Shown here in pieces: positions 1 through 7,690 of a stretch of DNA of 11,631 nt; the first letter of the stretch is position 1; every line of letters begins with the position of its first letter. Source of the DNA: Spirochaetia bacterium UBA5550 (GTDB lineage Bacteria; Spirochaetota; UBA4802; UBA5550); the NCBI GenBank assembly GCA_002425885.1, contig DINC01000344.1, positions 545 to 12,175 of the forward strand. The letters run 5' to 3'. The notes under the pieces are model-generated. The model worked only from the letters and a program-made list of their open reading frames with translations. It had not been told where the DNA came from and ran no database searches. A program made the translations under genes and the position numbers.

Positions 1-1
1 G

Positions 2-250
2 GGGAAGATTAAAAAGCTGTTCATGCGGCAGTTTCTCTCAGTATTCGGTACAATAAGCGGAGACAATCTTCTTTATGACAGGGAGAGGCTTATTGACATC
101 CTGATATGGCTCCTGGCAAAAACACGGGACGATTTTCTGCACGCCATGGAGCAGAATTCCGACAACACCCGTAAACTTAAAAAGATATACCGCGAAAACT
201 GGGACTTCTATCTCTCTGTATTGAAGACAGGGATTTATAAACCTTCCTGA
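2..250 (+). CDS. C-terminal fragment of an unrecognised protein (cut by left edge)
   Basis: The reading frame is open from the first complete codon of the window to a TGA at 248-250, giving about 82 visible residues. A Met codon at 23 has no well-placed ribosome binding site, so the real start is probably left of the window and this is a tail. The visible part is soluble, helical and rich in charged and aromatic residues (ending LSVLKTGIYKPS), with no Cys and no membrane segment. I do not recognise a family. Its stop lies directly against the stop of the convergent recQ gene, with no base between them. That the frame is a real gene is inferred from its good fit to this boundary and from protein-like composition. 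Confidence 0.6.
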   Translation, partial: GKIKKLFMRQFLSVFGTISGDNLLYDRERLIDILIWLLAKTRDDFLHAMEQNSDNTRKLKKIYRENWDFYLSVLKTGIYKPS

Positions 251-1705
251 TTATTTCACGCAATTATCACAGTTGCCGCAGGTGTAGTCATGTATATCGA
301 AGTATCTGTAGATCATGGCACGCCTGCACTCCTCACCTGCCGCGTAATTCACCATGTCAATTAATCTCTTTCTGTCGCGCTCAATCTTTTCCCGTATAAA
401 CTCATCAGTAAGTATTTCATCAGGGAGATCGCCGATTAATTTCAGGTTCCCTGCGTCAATATCACCCTCTGTTACTCCGTACATATCGAAGATATTCAGC
501 ACGGTACGGAGCCTGTGGTCACTCCGCTGTTTATAGACCAGTTTCTCCTGCAGTTCATCATAGGCGTAAGAGTTCACCGCATCACCAAGCGACTTAATAA
601 GCTCATAGGTTTTTTTAATGAAACCTGCATCGGGGTTCTTCCACCGGAGAAATTCAATCTGGATCTCAATATCATCACGGAGATAGATGAGAGAGCACTC
701 AGTGGGGAGGCCGTCGCGTCCTCCGCGCCCGATCTCCTGATAGTATGACTCGATAGAGTCAGGGATCTCCGCGTGGATAATCATTCTTATATCGGGACGG
801 TCTATACCCATACCAAAGGCATTGGTTGCAAGCATGAGTGGTTTTGGCAGCTCCATAAAATCCCGCTGCACCTTCTTCTTTCTTTCAGAGGAGAGCCTGC
901 CATGATACACGGAATACTTCTCTCTCTTCATGTCGAGATATTTCGCGAACCTGTCGAGGTTGCTGATGAGACTGAAGTAAACTATTGCAGTTCCTCCACA
1001 CTTCTTCACCATTTTATGGATAATCTGGAACTTCTCCTCTTCATCGATTACATCATGCACCGAGAGGCGGAGGTTCGGCCTGCATATACCTTCATTGAAA
1101 ATCGTAATATCATTTGCAGGGATTCCGCTCTTTGCAATAATGTCCTGCTGCACCGGGCCGGTGGCTGTTGCTGTTAGGGCGATTGTAACAGGGTTTCCAA
1201 TGAGTTCACGGAACTCAGCTATTCGTGAATAGTCCGGCCTGAAGTCATTCCCCCACTGGCTCACGCAGTGAGCCTCATCAAGAGCAATGAGTGACACCTT
1301 TCTCTCTTTTATAACTTCAATAAATTCCTTTTTTCTGAAGCGTTCAGGGGAGACGTAGAGCAATTTGTAATCACCTGCTTTTATCTTACGGTAACGCTCC
1401 TCCCGCTGGCTTTTCATAAGTGAGGAGTTAACGTAGGCTGCATCTATACCAAGCTTTTTCAGCGAATCCACCTGGTCTTTCATGAGAGCGATAAGCGGTG
1501 ATATGACAACAGTGAGCCCTTCAAGAAGGAGAGCAGGGAGCTGGTAGCAGAGAGATTTCCCCATACCGGTAGGCATAAGCACAAGGGAGTTTTTGCCGTT
1601 CAGCGTTCGGAGGATTATCTCCTTCTGCGAGGTGCGGAACTCATCAGCGCCGAAAGTCTCTTTCAGTACGCGGTATATCTGTTCTTCGATGAAATTGTTC
1701 TGCAT
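251..1705 (-). CDS. recQ: ATP-dependent DNA helicase RecQ, short RecS-like form
   Basis: Superfamily 2 3'-5' DNA helicase acting in recombination and replication-fork repair. Visible motifs in the 484-residue product: motif 0 with FRTSQ (23-27), Walker A MPTGMGKS (44-51), DEAH (143-146), the aromatic-rich loop QWGNDFRP (150-157), TAT (178-180), FGMGID (297-302), and motif VI QEIGRGGRDG (323-332). A zinc site of four Cys (460, 476, 479, 482) follows. The protein stops two residues after the last zinc Cys, so the winged-helix half of the RQC region and the HRDC domain of E. coli RecQ (about 610 aa) are missing. This resembles the shorter RecS-type paralogues. The His normally found in the aromatic-rich loop (QWGHDF) is Asn here. 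An AGAGG sits 8 nt before the ATG. The gene is divergent from hcp and convergent with the preceding fragment. Confidence 0.95.
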   Translation of the reverse strand: MQNNFIEEQIYRVLKETFGADEFRTSQKEIILRTLNGKNSLVLMPTGMGKSLCYQLPALLLEGLTVVISPLIALMKDQVDSLKKLGIDAAYVNSSLMKSQREERYRKIKAGDYKLLYVSPERFRKKEFIEVIKERKVSLIALDEAHCVSQWGNDFRPDYSRIAEFRELIGNPVTIALTATATGPVQQDIIAKSGIPANDITIFNEGICRPNLRLSVHDVIDEEEKFQIIHKMVKKCGGTAIVYFSLISNLDRFAKYLDMKREKYSVYHGRLSSERKKKVQRDFMELPKPLMLATNAFGMGIDRPDIRMIIHAEIPDSIESYYQEIGRGGRDGLPTECSLIYLRDDIEIQIEFLRWKNPDAGFIKKTYELIKSLGDAVNSYAYDELQEKLVYKQRSDHRLRTVLNIFDMYGVTEGDIDAGNLKLIGDLPDEILTDEFIREKIERDRKRLIDMVNYAAGEECRRAMIYRYFDIHDYTCGNCDNCVK

Positions 1706-1733
1706 TTATCGGGCCTCTTGCATCCGGCAACAA

Positions 1734-1889
1734 GCCCCGCAACCCCGGAGAAAAGCCCCCGCACCCCCGGAGGGGGCAAAGATTATTTTCTATTTATTGA
1801 ATCTTTAATAAATAGATGGATAGCACTGTGCCTTTATCAAGTCCCCCTCCGGGGGATTTAGGGGGCACACCCTCCGGGGTTGCGGGGGA
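1734..1889. repeat. MITE-like element: C/G-rich inverted repeats around an AT-rich hairpin
   Basis: Two related C/G-rich blocks in opposite orientation (1734-1777 and 1841-1889) bracket about 63 bp of AT-rich DNA. They share a perfect 16-nt inverted match, CCCCGCAACCCCGGAG at 1735-1750 with its complement at 1872-1887. They also share CCCCCGGAGGGGG at 1764-1776 with its complement at 1843-1855. In the middle is a second perfect inverted repeat, CTATTTATT (1790-1798) and AATAAATAG (1807-1815), with an 8-nt loop. The element lies in the divergent recQ/hcp spacer and has no coding capacity I would trust. The size and terminal inverted repeats suggest a non-autonomous mobile or dispersed intergenic repeat. 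No target-site duplication was identified. Confidence 0.55.
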
Positions 1890-1931
1890 TAGTGCGGGTA
1901 AAATTTTTATTACAACAAAAACTCTCCCCCC

Positions 1932-1979
1932 TTGATCTGAGTCAATGACTTTTCTTTTAAATCCGGTACAATAGACAAT
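1932..1979 (+). promoter_or_regulatory. FNR/DNR-type activator site and -10 box for hcp
   Basis: TTGATCTGAGTCAA (1932-1945) matches the TTGAT-N4-ATCAA dyad of FNR/DNR/NnrR-family regulators with one mismatch (GTCAA half). A good -10, TACAAT, lies at 1967-1972, which places the start site near 1979. The dyad centre (1938.5) is then at about -40.5, essentially the class II activator position of FNR/CRP-type promoters (-41.5). No good -35 is present at the expected spacing, as expected for an activator-dependent promoter. The leader to the ATG would be about 29 nt and contains the GGAGG at 1996-2000. Which regulator binds (O2-responsive FNR or NO-responsive DNR/HcpR-like) cannot be told from the site. 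Confidence 0.6.
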
Positions 1980-2007
1980 ATCAAACAATAAATCCGGAGG
2001 AATATTA

Positions 2008-3639
2008 ATGAGTATGTTCTGCTTTCAGTGTCAGGAAACTGTAAAAAACCAGGGGTGCCTTGTGAAAGGTGTATGCGGGAAAGAGGAGAGCACCGCGCAG
2101 CTTCAGGATCTCCTGATATACAATCTTAAAGGTATAGCTTACCTTGCTGAATCAAAAATTAAAAAAGGTGAAGATATCACCGCTATCGGCAAACTGATCT
2201 GCGATTCACTATTCGCAACAATAACAAACGCGAACTTTGATAACGCGCGAATCTCTGAACTGATCAAAGGCGCAGTGGCCATGAAAAAACAGCTTACTGA
2301 AGAAGCCGGAATGAAAGGCGCTCCTGAAGCTGCTTCATGGCTCACTACCGATTCAACTCTTTTCATAGAAAAAGGTAAAACTGTTGGAGTGCTCTCCACT
2401 GAGAATGAGGATGTTAGGTCGCTCCGCGAACTTCTGATTTACGGCTTAAAAGGTATTGCTGCTTATACGGATCACGCGGTTGTTCTCGGATACAGCGATA
2501 ATGATATCTATAAGTTCATGATTGAAGGGCTCGCATCAACACTCAAGGATCTCTCCGTGGATGAGATGATCGGGCTTGTTCTTAAATGCGGCGAAGCCGG
2601 CGTAAAAGCCATGGCTCTCCTTGACAAGGCAAACACCGGGACTTACGGGAATCCTGAAATTACAAAAGTTAGCATCGGTGTGCGAAGCAATCCCGGAATC
2701 CTTATCTCCGGCCATGATCTTAAAGATATGGAGGAGCTCCTTATTCAGACAGAGGGGACAGGTGTTGACGTATATACTCATGGAGAGATGCTCCCTGCCA
2801 ACTACTACCCGGCATTCAAAAAGTATTCACACTTTGCCGGCAATTACGGCAACGCATGGTGGAAACAGAATGAGGAGTTCGATTCATTCAATGGCCCCAT
2901 ACTTATGACAACAAACTGTATTATACCTGTTAAAGATTCTTATAAAGAGAGAATCTTCACCACAGGGATGACAGGCTATCCGGGCGTGAAGCATATTTCT
3001 GACAGAGCTGAGGGAGGGAAGAAGGACTTCTCTGAAATAATCGCCCTGGCGAAAAAATGCCAGTCACCGGTTGAGATAGAGAAGGGTGAAATTGTAGGAG
3101 GCTTTGCCCATGCCCAGGTGTTCGCACTTGCTGACAAGGTTGTTGAAGCTGTTAAGAGCGGTGCAATAAAACGCTTTGTTGTAATGGCAGGGTGTGACGG
3201 CCGGATGAAGTCAAGAAGCTATTTCACTGATGTCGCGGAGCAGCTCCCTGAAGGTACAATTATTCTCACAGCGGGGTGCGCGAAATACAGGTATAATAAA
3301 CTTAACCTGGGTGATATAGGGGGTATACCGAGAGTTCTTGATGCGGGTCAGTGCAATGACTCATACTCACTTGCAATTATAGCTCTTAAGCTTAAGGAGA
3401 TATTCGGACTTGATGATGTAAACAAGCTGCCGATCTCTTTCGACATTGCATGGTACGAGCAGAAGGCAGTCACTGTACTCCTTGCGCTGTTATACTTAGG
3501 ATTCAAGACAATAAGGCTCGGGCCCACACTCCCCGCGTTCCTTTCACCCAATGTAGTAAAGGTGCTTGTGGAGAATTTTAATATTATGCCTATAGGTGAA
3601 GTTAAGTCTGATATTGAAGCTATGATGGCAGGGAAGTAG
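2008..3639 (+). CDS. hcp: Hydroxylamine reductase / hybrid cluster protein, class I
   Basis: Cytoplasmic Fe-S protein of nitrogen-stress defence. The family reduces hydroxylamine to ammonia in vitro and acts as an NO reductase/protein S-nitrosylase in enteric bacteria. The N-terminal cluster Cys are C5, C8, C17 and C23 (spacing CX2CX8CX5C), the class I pattern that binds [4Fe-4S] in Desulfovibrio, not the longer spacing of enteric class II enzymes. All eight hybrid-cluster ligands expected by comparison with Desulfovibrio Hcp are present: H236, E260, C304, C396, C424, C449, E484 and K486. The length of 543 residues is normal. GGAGG at 1996-2000 is 7 nt before the ATG. No hcr reductase gene follows, so electrons must come from another donor. 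Control by the FNR-type site upstream fits the role. Confidence 0.97.
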   Translation: MSMFCFQCQETVKNQGCLVKGVCGKEESTAQLQDLLIYNLKGIAYLAESKIKKGEDITAIGKLICDSLFATITNANFDNARISELIKGAVAMKKQLTEEAGMKGAPEAASWLTTDSTLFIEKGKTVGVLSTENEDVRSLRELLIYGLKGIAAYTDHAVVLGYSDNDIYKFMIEGLASTLKDLSVDEMIGLVLKCGEAGVKAMALLDKANTGTYGNPEITKVSIGVRSNPGILISGHDLKDMEELLIQTEGTGVDVYTHGEMLPANYYPAFKKYSHFAGNYGNAWWKQNEEFDSFNGPILMTTNCIIPVKDSYKERIFTTGMTGYPGVKHISDRAEGGKKDFSEIIALAKKCQSPVEIEKGEIVGGFAHAQVFALADKVVEAVKSGAIKRFVVMAGCDGRMKSRSYFTDVAEQLPEGTIILTAGCAKYRYNKLNLGDIGGIPRVLDAGQCNDSYSLAIIALKLKEIFGLDDVNKLPISFDIAWYEQKAVTVLLALLYLGFKTIRLGPTLPAFLSPNVVKVLVENFNIMPIGEVKSDIEAMMAGK

Positions 3640-3654
3640 ACCTCACTCCCCTGT

Positions 3655-3681
3655 CCCCTCTCTCCTTAAAGGCGAGAGGGG
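3655..3681. repeat. Hairpin in C/T-rich repeat after hcp
   Basis: CCCCTCTC (3655-3662) pairs with GAGAGGGG (3674-3681), and an inner CCTT/AAGG extends the fold. No T-run follows on the plus strand (the next bases are A-rich), so it is not a canonical intrinsic terminator. A second C/T-rich block with similar wording (CCTCACCCTCTCTC) follows at 3696-3709. This looks like a dispersed intergenic repeat that could still help end or protect the hcp transcript. Confidence 0.45.
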
Positions 3682-3775
3682 AAATCAAAAAACAGCCTCA
3701 CCCTCTCTCAGAAAACAGACAGAATCGGCATAATATAATATTCTATCACCCTTCTCCATTCAGCCGGATATTCTA

Positions 3776-3803
3776 TTGATTTTCTAATAATTAAAGATAT
3801 ATG
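3776..3803 (+). promoter_or_regulatory. Weak candidate promoter for the TPR-M23 gene
   Basis: TTGATT (3776-3781) and TATATG (3798-3803) are separated by 16 nt. This would start transcription near 3810, about 54 nt before the preferred ATG at 3864. An alternative -10, TATAAT at 3734-3739, lacks a recognisable -35. The whole stretch is AT-rich, so chance matches are likely. Confidence 0.25.
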
Positions 3804-3863
3804 AATATTGCTTTCCGCAGATTATTTCTATATCCTTTAATTATAATCAGGAGAAAATCAGCC

Positions 3864-5399
3864 ATGCATACTTCACGCATATTACATCTTTCAGTAATTA
3901 TTCTTCTAATAACTTTATTTACGCAGAACCCGGTATTTTCTGAAGAAGCTCAGAATTATTATAACCGCATAAAAAAGCTTACTACAGAAAAACAATTCAA
4001 ACCCGCTCTTGAGCTCTCAGCAAAAGCGATGAAAGAATATCCTTATGAACAGGGATTTGCCGCATATTCAATCTGGTGCAGCAATGAGCTTAAACAATTT
4101 GACGAAGCAATCGCCCTGGGGCGCAGGGCTTTAAAAAAGTGGCCCGACTCCCCGAACATAAAAGAAAATTACTCCTGGTCACTTGTATTATACACACAGG
4201 ATATAATAGAAAATAAAAAAGGAATCGATCCCCTCCCCTTTGCCCGGGAAGGATTTGAATTAAATCCAAATGAAAGTTCAATGCTATGGCTCGCCATAAG
4301 CCTCAGGCATAACGGCAATCTCGACGATGCCATTGATCTCTTTAAGGAGGGAGCGGAAAAGTATCCCGGCAACAGATACTTCTCACTTAATCTTCTTTAT
4401 ATTCATATTGAACGCGGTCAGAAAGCACGTGAAAACAATAAACGCAAATATGCTGATGAACAGTTCGCTCTTGCATATAAAATTGACCCTGCCAACGAAG
4501 CATCTCTTATGTGGTACGGCATTTCGATGCGTGATAATAAAAAGTATTTCGAAGCAGTTAAACTTTTTTCAGAGGGGAAGAGGCTCTATCCTTCAAATAA
4601 ATATTTTTCAGAAAACCTGAAATGGACATATGTTGACTGGGGATCACAGTTTACAGAAAATAATGAAATTGATAAAGCACGCGATATATTAAACAAAGCA
4701 AAAAAATCTTTCCCGAACGATCCATTTATAACTTCTTCTCTTTCATTCACCTATTTCAGGCGTGACCATAAGAAATGGGAGGCCTTATCAATTGAAAGCC
4801 TCAAACTTTTACCGAAGGAAAAACTTAAAACTGACAATGTATACCAGGTTCCGCTTCTTTCCGGCAGGATTCTTATACACCAGGGGAACCTGGAACCTGT
4901 AACCCACCACGGAATCAGTACAGCATTCGCCTGGGATTTTGTTATTGTTGATGAAAATAATTCATACGGAAAAAGTTGGAACAGAAAGGAAGACCATCTG
5001 ATTTTCAGCCAGCCGGTTTATGCAGCCCGCGACGGAATTATTCATAAAGTTTTTGATTCAAGTCCGGACACAGAGCCCGGAAAAAATGAGCCTTACGAGA
5101 CAAACCATATTCTGATCAGGCACAGCGACGGGGAGCTTTCATACTACGCTCATCTCAAAAAGGGTTCAGTTATTGTCAAAGAGGGGGATACTGTAAAGAA
5201 AGGAGACGGGATTGCAGTTGTAGGCTCATCAGGCAAATATGTAGACTTTCCCCATCTTCACTTTCAGGTAATGCGTGACAATGTATGCGTTGAGACAAGG
5301 CTTTCAGGCTTTGAGCTTTACAGCAAAGGTGTTTGGAAAAACCCCGGCCCTGTTATTCCAAAAAAAAATGAAATATTACGCTCTGTGTGGAGCAGATAG
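3864..5399 (+). CDS. Secreted TPR-repeat protein with C-terminal M23 (LytM-type) peptidase
   Basis: Exported protein of 511 residues. I prefer the ATG at 3864 because AGGAG (3849-3853) precedes it and it opens directly into a signal peptide (MHTSRILHLSVIILLITL, cleavage near VFS-EE). The longer frame from 3801 has no good ribosome binding site and would put 21 residues before the signal. Residues about 35-300 are helical TPR/Sel1-like repeats, including two copies of a roughly 75-residue unit. Residues about 340-485 are an M23 zinc endopeptidase domain. It has a His-rich HHG followed by AWD (zinc ligands, H349 and D358), YAHL (catalytic-type H430) and HLHF (H464, H466), so the active site looks intact. 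M23 enzymes cut peptidoglycan cross-bridges, and here the TPR part may bind a partner or position the enzyme in the periplasm. The substrate is inferred only. Confidence 0.88.
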   Translation: MHTSRILHLSVIILLITLFTQNPVFSEEAQNYYNRIKKLTTEKQFKPALELSAKAMKEYPYEQGFAAYSIWCSNELKQFDEAIALGRRALKKWPDSPNIKENYSWSLVLYTQDIIENKKGIDPLPFAREGFELNPNESSMLWLAISLRHNGNLDDAIDLFKEGAEKYPGNRYFSLNLLYIHIERGQKARENNKRKYADEQFALAYKIDPANEASLMWYGISMRDNKKYFEAVKLFSEGKRLYPSNKYFSENLKWTYVDWGSQFTENNEIDKARDILNKAKKSFPNDPFITSSLSFTYFRRDHKKWEALSIESLKLLPKEKLKTDNVYQVPLLSGRILIHQGNLEPVTHHGISTAFAWDFVIVDENNSYGKSWNRKEDHLIFSQPVYAARDGIIHKVFDSSPDTEPGKNEPYETNHILIRHSDGELSYYAHLKKGSVIVKEGDTVKKGDGIAVVGSSGKYVDFPHLHFQVMRDNVCVETRLSGFELYSKGVWKNPGPVIPKKNEILRSVWSR

Positions 5400-5409
5400 C
5401 CGGTATTGA

Positions 5410-5423
5410 CGCGATTAATCGCG
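5410..5423. repeat. Perfect 14-bp palindrome CGCGATTAATCGCG
   Basis: A perfect dyad 10 bp after the M23 stop codon. It is followed by CCCTTCCC rather than a T-run, so a canonical intrinsic terminator is not supported. It could be a weak terminator, an operator, or part of a dispersed palindromic repeat. Confidence 0.5.
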
Positions 5424-5470
5424 CCCTTCCCGGCCACAGCATCTGAAAAATTTTACATCCCCTTAACTCT

Positions 5471-5506
5471 TATCTCTTGACAGAAAAAAATATTACCTGC
5501 GGTATT
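5471..5506 (+). promoter_or_regulatory. Candidate dapL promoter with consensus -35 (TTGACA)
   Basis: A perfect TTGACA at 5477-5482 is followed, at 17-18 nt, by only a poor -10 (CGGTAT/GGTATT around 5500-5506). The 20 nt starting at TTGACA match the sequence at 8291-8310 in 17 positions, upstream of the lipoprotein gene. That suggests either a shared promoter type or a shared regulatory site. Transcription would run through the C/G-rich hairpin into dapL. Confidence 0.4.
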
Positions 5507-5527
5507 TATCAAATTCCACATCCCATT

Positions 5528-5567
5528 AGTCCCCCTTCCTAAGGGGGTGCCCGGCAGGGCGGGGGAT
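5528..5567 (+). repeat. C/G-rich dispersed repeat with hairpin in dapL leader
   Basis: This block has the same layout as the right arm of the element at 1841-1889: AGTCCCCC, then a GGGGG block, then GGGGGAT. It contains a perfect 7-bp hairpin, CCCCCTT (5531-5537) with AAGGGGG (5541-5547). The hairpin ends 38 nt before the dapL ATG, inside the probable 5' leader. It is most simply another copy of a genome-wide intergenic repeat; an effect on dapL expression is possible but not shown. Confidence 0.45.
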
Positions 5568-5585
5568 CAATAACAGGAGAATCCA

Positions 5586-6803
5586 ATGATAAGAATAAAC
5601 GAAAACTATCTTAAACTGAAATCATCATATCTCTTTTCAGAGATTTCAAAACGTGTTTCATCATACCAGCAGGCAAACCCTGACGCGAAAGTAATACGCA
5701 TGGGTATCGGGGACGTTACTCAGCCGCTCCCTCCGGCGATTATCGAGGCATTCCACAAGGGCGTTGATGAGATGGCTGACATGAGCACATTCAGAGGCTA
5801 CGGCCCTGAGCAGGGGTACGATTTTCTCCGTGAGAAGGTTGCTGAATTCGATTACCGTGCCCGCGGAGCAAAAGTTGATGCTGACGAAGTTTTTATCAGT
5901 GACGGAGCAAAATGCGACACAGGGAACATACAGGAGATCTTCGCAACAGATGTAACTATCGCGATACCAGATCCGGTTTACCCTGTATATGTTGACACAA
6001 ACGTAATGGCGGGCCGGACAGGGGACAACGTTAACGGCCGTTACCAGAAACTTGTTTACATGGACTGCACAGCGGACAACGGCTTTGTACCGGAATTCCC
6101 GAAAGAGAAGGTTGACCTTATATATCTCTGCTACCCCAACAACCCCACAGGTGCAACAATAACAAAAGATCAGCTGAAGAGATGGGTCGAGTTTGCGCGC
6201 GAGAATAAAGCTCTTATCCTTTACGATGCGGCATATGAGGCCTTTGTCAGAGACGCTTCGCTCCCGCGCTCAATATTTGAAATTGATGGAGCGCGCGAAG
6301 TTGCAATCGAATTCCGCAGCTACTCAAAAACAGCAGGCTTCACAGGTACACGCTGCGCCTTCACTGTAATCCCGAAGGAGTGCATGGGATATGACAGCGC
6401 GGGGAATAAACACTCTCTCCATTCCATGTGGAACAGACGGCACACAACAAAGTTCAACGGAGTATCCTACCCTGTCCAGAAGGCCACTGAAGCGGTCTAC
6501 TCTCCAGAAGGGAAGAAGCAGGTTACAGCAATTGTTGACGGCTACCTTGAAAACGCAAAAATAATAAGGGAGAAGATGACATCCTACGGCTACTCATGCA
6601 CCGGCGGCGAGAACTCTCCATACATCTGGGTCAATGCGAAGAAAAACTCCTGGGAGTTCTTCGATATGCTCCTTAACAAATGCCAGGTGGTAACTACACC
6701 GGGTGAAGGTTTCGGCAAGTGCGGAGAAGGCTACATCCGTATAAGCGCCTTCAACAGCAGGGAGAATGTAATAAATGCAATGGAGAGAATCGCGAAACTG
6801 TAA
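5586..6803 (+). CDS. dapL: LL-diaminopimelate aminotransferase
   Basis: Cytoplasmic PLP enzyme (EC 2.6.1.83) that converts tetrahydrodipicolinate directly to LL-diaminopimelate with glutamate as amino donor, bypassing the succinylated or acetylated steps. It feeds lysine and peptidoglycan synthesis. The 405-residue length is typical (about 410). Class I/II aminotransferase landmarks are YGPEQG (72-77), SDGAKCD (105-111), NNPTG (185-189), D214/Y217 for the cofactor ring, the Schiff-base lysine K248 in [10 protein letters not shown], and R385 in YIRISAF for the substrate carboxylate. The opening and the DGAKCD stretch are characteristic of DapL and distinguish it from ordinary aspartate aminotransferases. 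AGGAG at 5575-5579 supports the ATG. No other dap gene is in the window. The next gene starts 21 nt after the stop, so co-transcription is likely. Confidence 0.96.
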   Translation: MIRINENYLKLKSSYLFSEISKRVSSYQQANPDAKVIRMGIGDVTQPLPPAIIEAFHKGVDEMADMSTFRGYGPEQGYDFLREKVAEFDYRARGAKVDADEVFISDGAKCDTGNIQEIFATDVTIAIPDPVYPVYVDTNVMAGRTGDNVNGRYQKLVYMDCTADNGFVPEFPKEKVDLIYLCYPNNPTGATITKDQLKRWVEFARENKALILYDAAYEAFVRDASLPRSIFEIDGAREVAIEFRSYSKTAGFTGTRCAFTVIPKECMGYDSAGNKHSLHSMWNRRHTTKFNGVSYPVQKATEAVYSPEGKKQVTAIVDGYLENAKIIREKMTSYGYSCTGGENSPYIWVNAKKNSWEFFDMLLNKCQVVTTPGEGFGKCGEGYIRISAFNSRENVINAMERIAKL

Positions 6804-6824
6804 TCGCGTGCCGGAGAAAAATCT

Positions 6825-7682
6825 ATGAATAATGACACAGTAAAAAAAATTCTCACTTACCAGAAGAATGAGATCACGGAACATATCCTTTACGGCGCCC
6901 TGGCAAAGAGGGCAAAGGGGAAGAACGCCAAAATACTTCAGAAGATATCTGAAGATGAGCTTAAACATTACAAGTTCTTCAAAAAAATTACCGGCAAAGA
7001 TACAAGGCCGGACTGGATTAAAATCTACTTCTACAGATTTGTTTCAAGGATCTTCGGGTTCACCTTCACAATAAAGATGATGTCCAACGGCGAAGAACAG
7101 GCTGAACACAATTACGAAGAAGTTGAAGACACTGTTCCCGGTATTAAAAAAATAATACAGGAGGAGGTGAAACACGAAGAGTCACTCATGGGGCAGCTTG
7201 AGGAGGGTGTGCTTAAGCATATGAGTTCCATGGTTCTCGCCATCAATAATTCCATACAGGAGATCACAGGTATTGTGGTGGGCCTCACATTCGCTATAGC
7301 AGACACCATTATGATCGGGAAGACCGCACTTATAAGCGGAATCGCAGCAACCCTTGCCATGGTGGCATCTGAATATCTTTCACAGAAGGCTGACAGTGAG
7401 GATGGCAGCTCGCCGGTTCAGGCAGCGGTTTACACAGGGATAATTTATCTTGCAGTTGTTGCTTTCCTTGTGAGCCCCTTCTTTATATTCACTCATCACT
7501 ACTCAGCGCTTGGGGCTGCTATTGCGGCGGTAATTGTCATTGTCTCTGTTTTTACATTCTTCATGTCCGTGGTCAAGGGGCTTAACTACACGAAGGCCCT
7601 TACGGAGGTTTCAATTATTACAGCGGTGGTTGTTGCACTTTCATTCTGTATAGGGATGGGGATGAAGATGATCTTCGGGTAA
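6825..7682 (+). CDS. Ferritin-like/VIT1 membrane protein, MbfA-type iron transporter
   Basis: Two-domain inner-membrane protein of 285 residues. Residues 1-125 are a rubrerythrin/erythrin-like four-helix region with two ExxH motifs, E45-H48 and E114-H117, plus acidic residues near E19 and E91 as further diiron ligands. Residues about 135-285 match the VIT1/CCC1 (DUF125) fold. They contain ITGIVVGLTFAIAD, then SGIAATLAMVASEYLS, and about five hydrophobic segments (approximately 145-160, 167-186, 199-222, 228-250 and 259-284). Proteins of this layout (MbfA of rhizobia) export iron and protect against peroxide, with the ferritin domain sensing or loading Fe(II). Direction of transport here is inferred from that family. 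GGAG at 6813-6816 precedes the ATG. It follows dapL closely and is probably in its transcript. Confidence 0.85.
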   Translation: MNNDTVKKILTYQKNEITEHILYGALAKRAKGKNAKILQKISEDELKHYKFFKKITGKDTRPDWIKIYFYRFVSRIFGFTFTIKMMSNGEEQAEHNYEEVEDTVPGIKKIIQEEVKHEESLMGQLEEGVLKHMSSMVLAINNSIQEITGIVVGLTFAIADTIMIGKTALISGIAATLAMVASEYLSQKADSEDGSSPVQAAVYTGIIYLAVVAFLVSPFFIFTHHYSALGAAIAAVIVIVSVFTFFMSVVKGLNYTKALTEVSIITAVVVALSFCIGMGMKMIFG

Positions 7683-7690
7683 ACAGGCTG

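Noticed and set aside
773..1177. 134-codon plus-strand frame opposite recQ
   Set aside because: It lies wholly antisense to the strongly supported helicase frame, has no ribosome binding site and no family resemblance; it is a shadow.
1734..1889. CRISPR array or riboswitch for hcp
   Set aside because: Only two arms, in inverted rather than direct orientation, no regular spacers, and no known riboswitch core; the hcp promoter also lies downstream of it.
1794..1988. 64-codon minus-strand frame in the recQ/hcp spacer
   Set aside because: It runs through the C/G-rich inverted repeat, producing Pro/Gly-rich low-complexity residues, and overlaps the hcp promoter; not a credible gene.
3655..3681. 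Intrinsic terminator for hcp
   Set aside because: The stem is good but is followed by A-rich sequence rather than a T-run, so I list it as a repeat/hairpin only.
3801..3863. N-terminal extension of the M23 protein from the ATG at 3801
   Set aside because: It has a poor ribosome binding site and would place 21 basic/hydrophobic residues ahead of a complete signal peptide that has its own AGGAG.
6594..6968. 124-codon minus-strand frame across the dapL/iron-transporter junction
   Set aside because: It is antisense to two well-supported genes and resembles no family.
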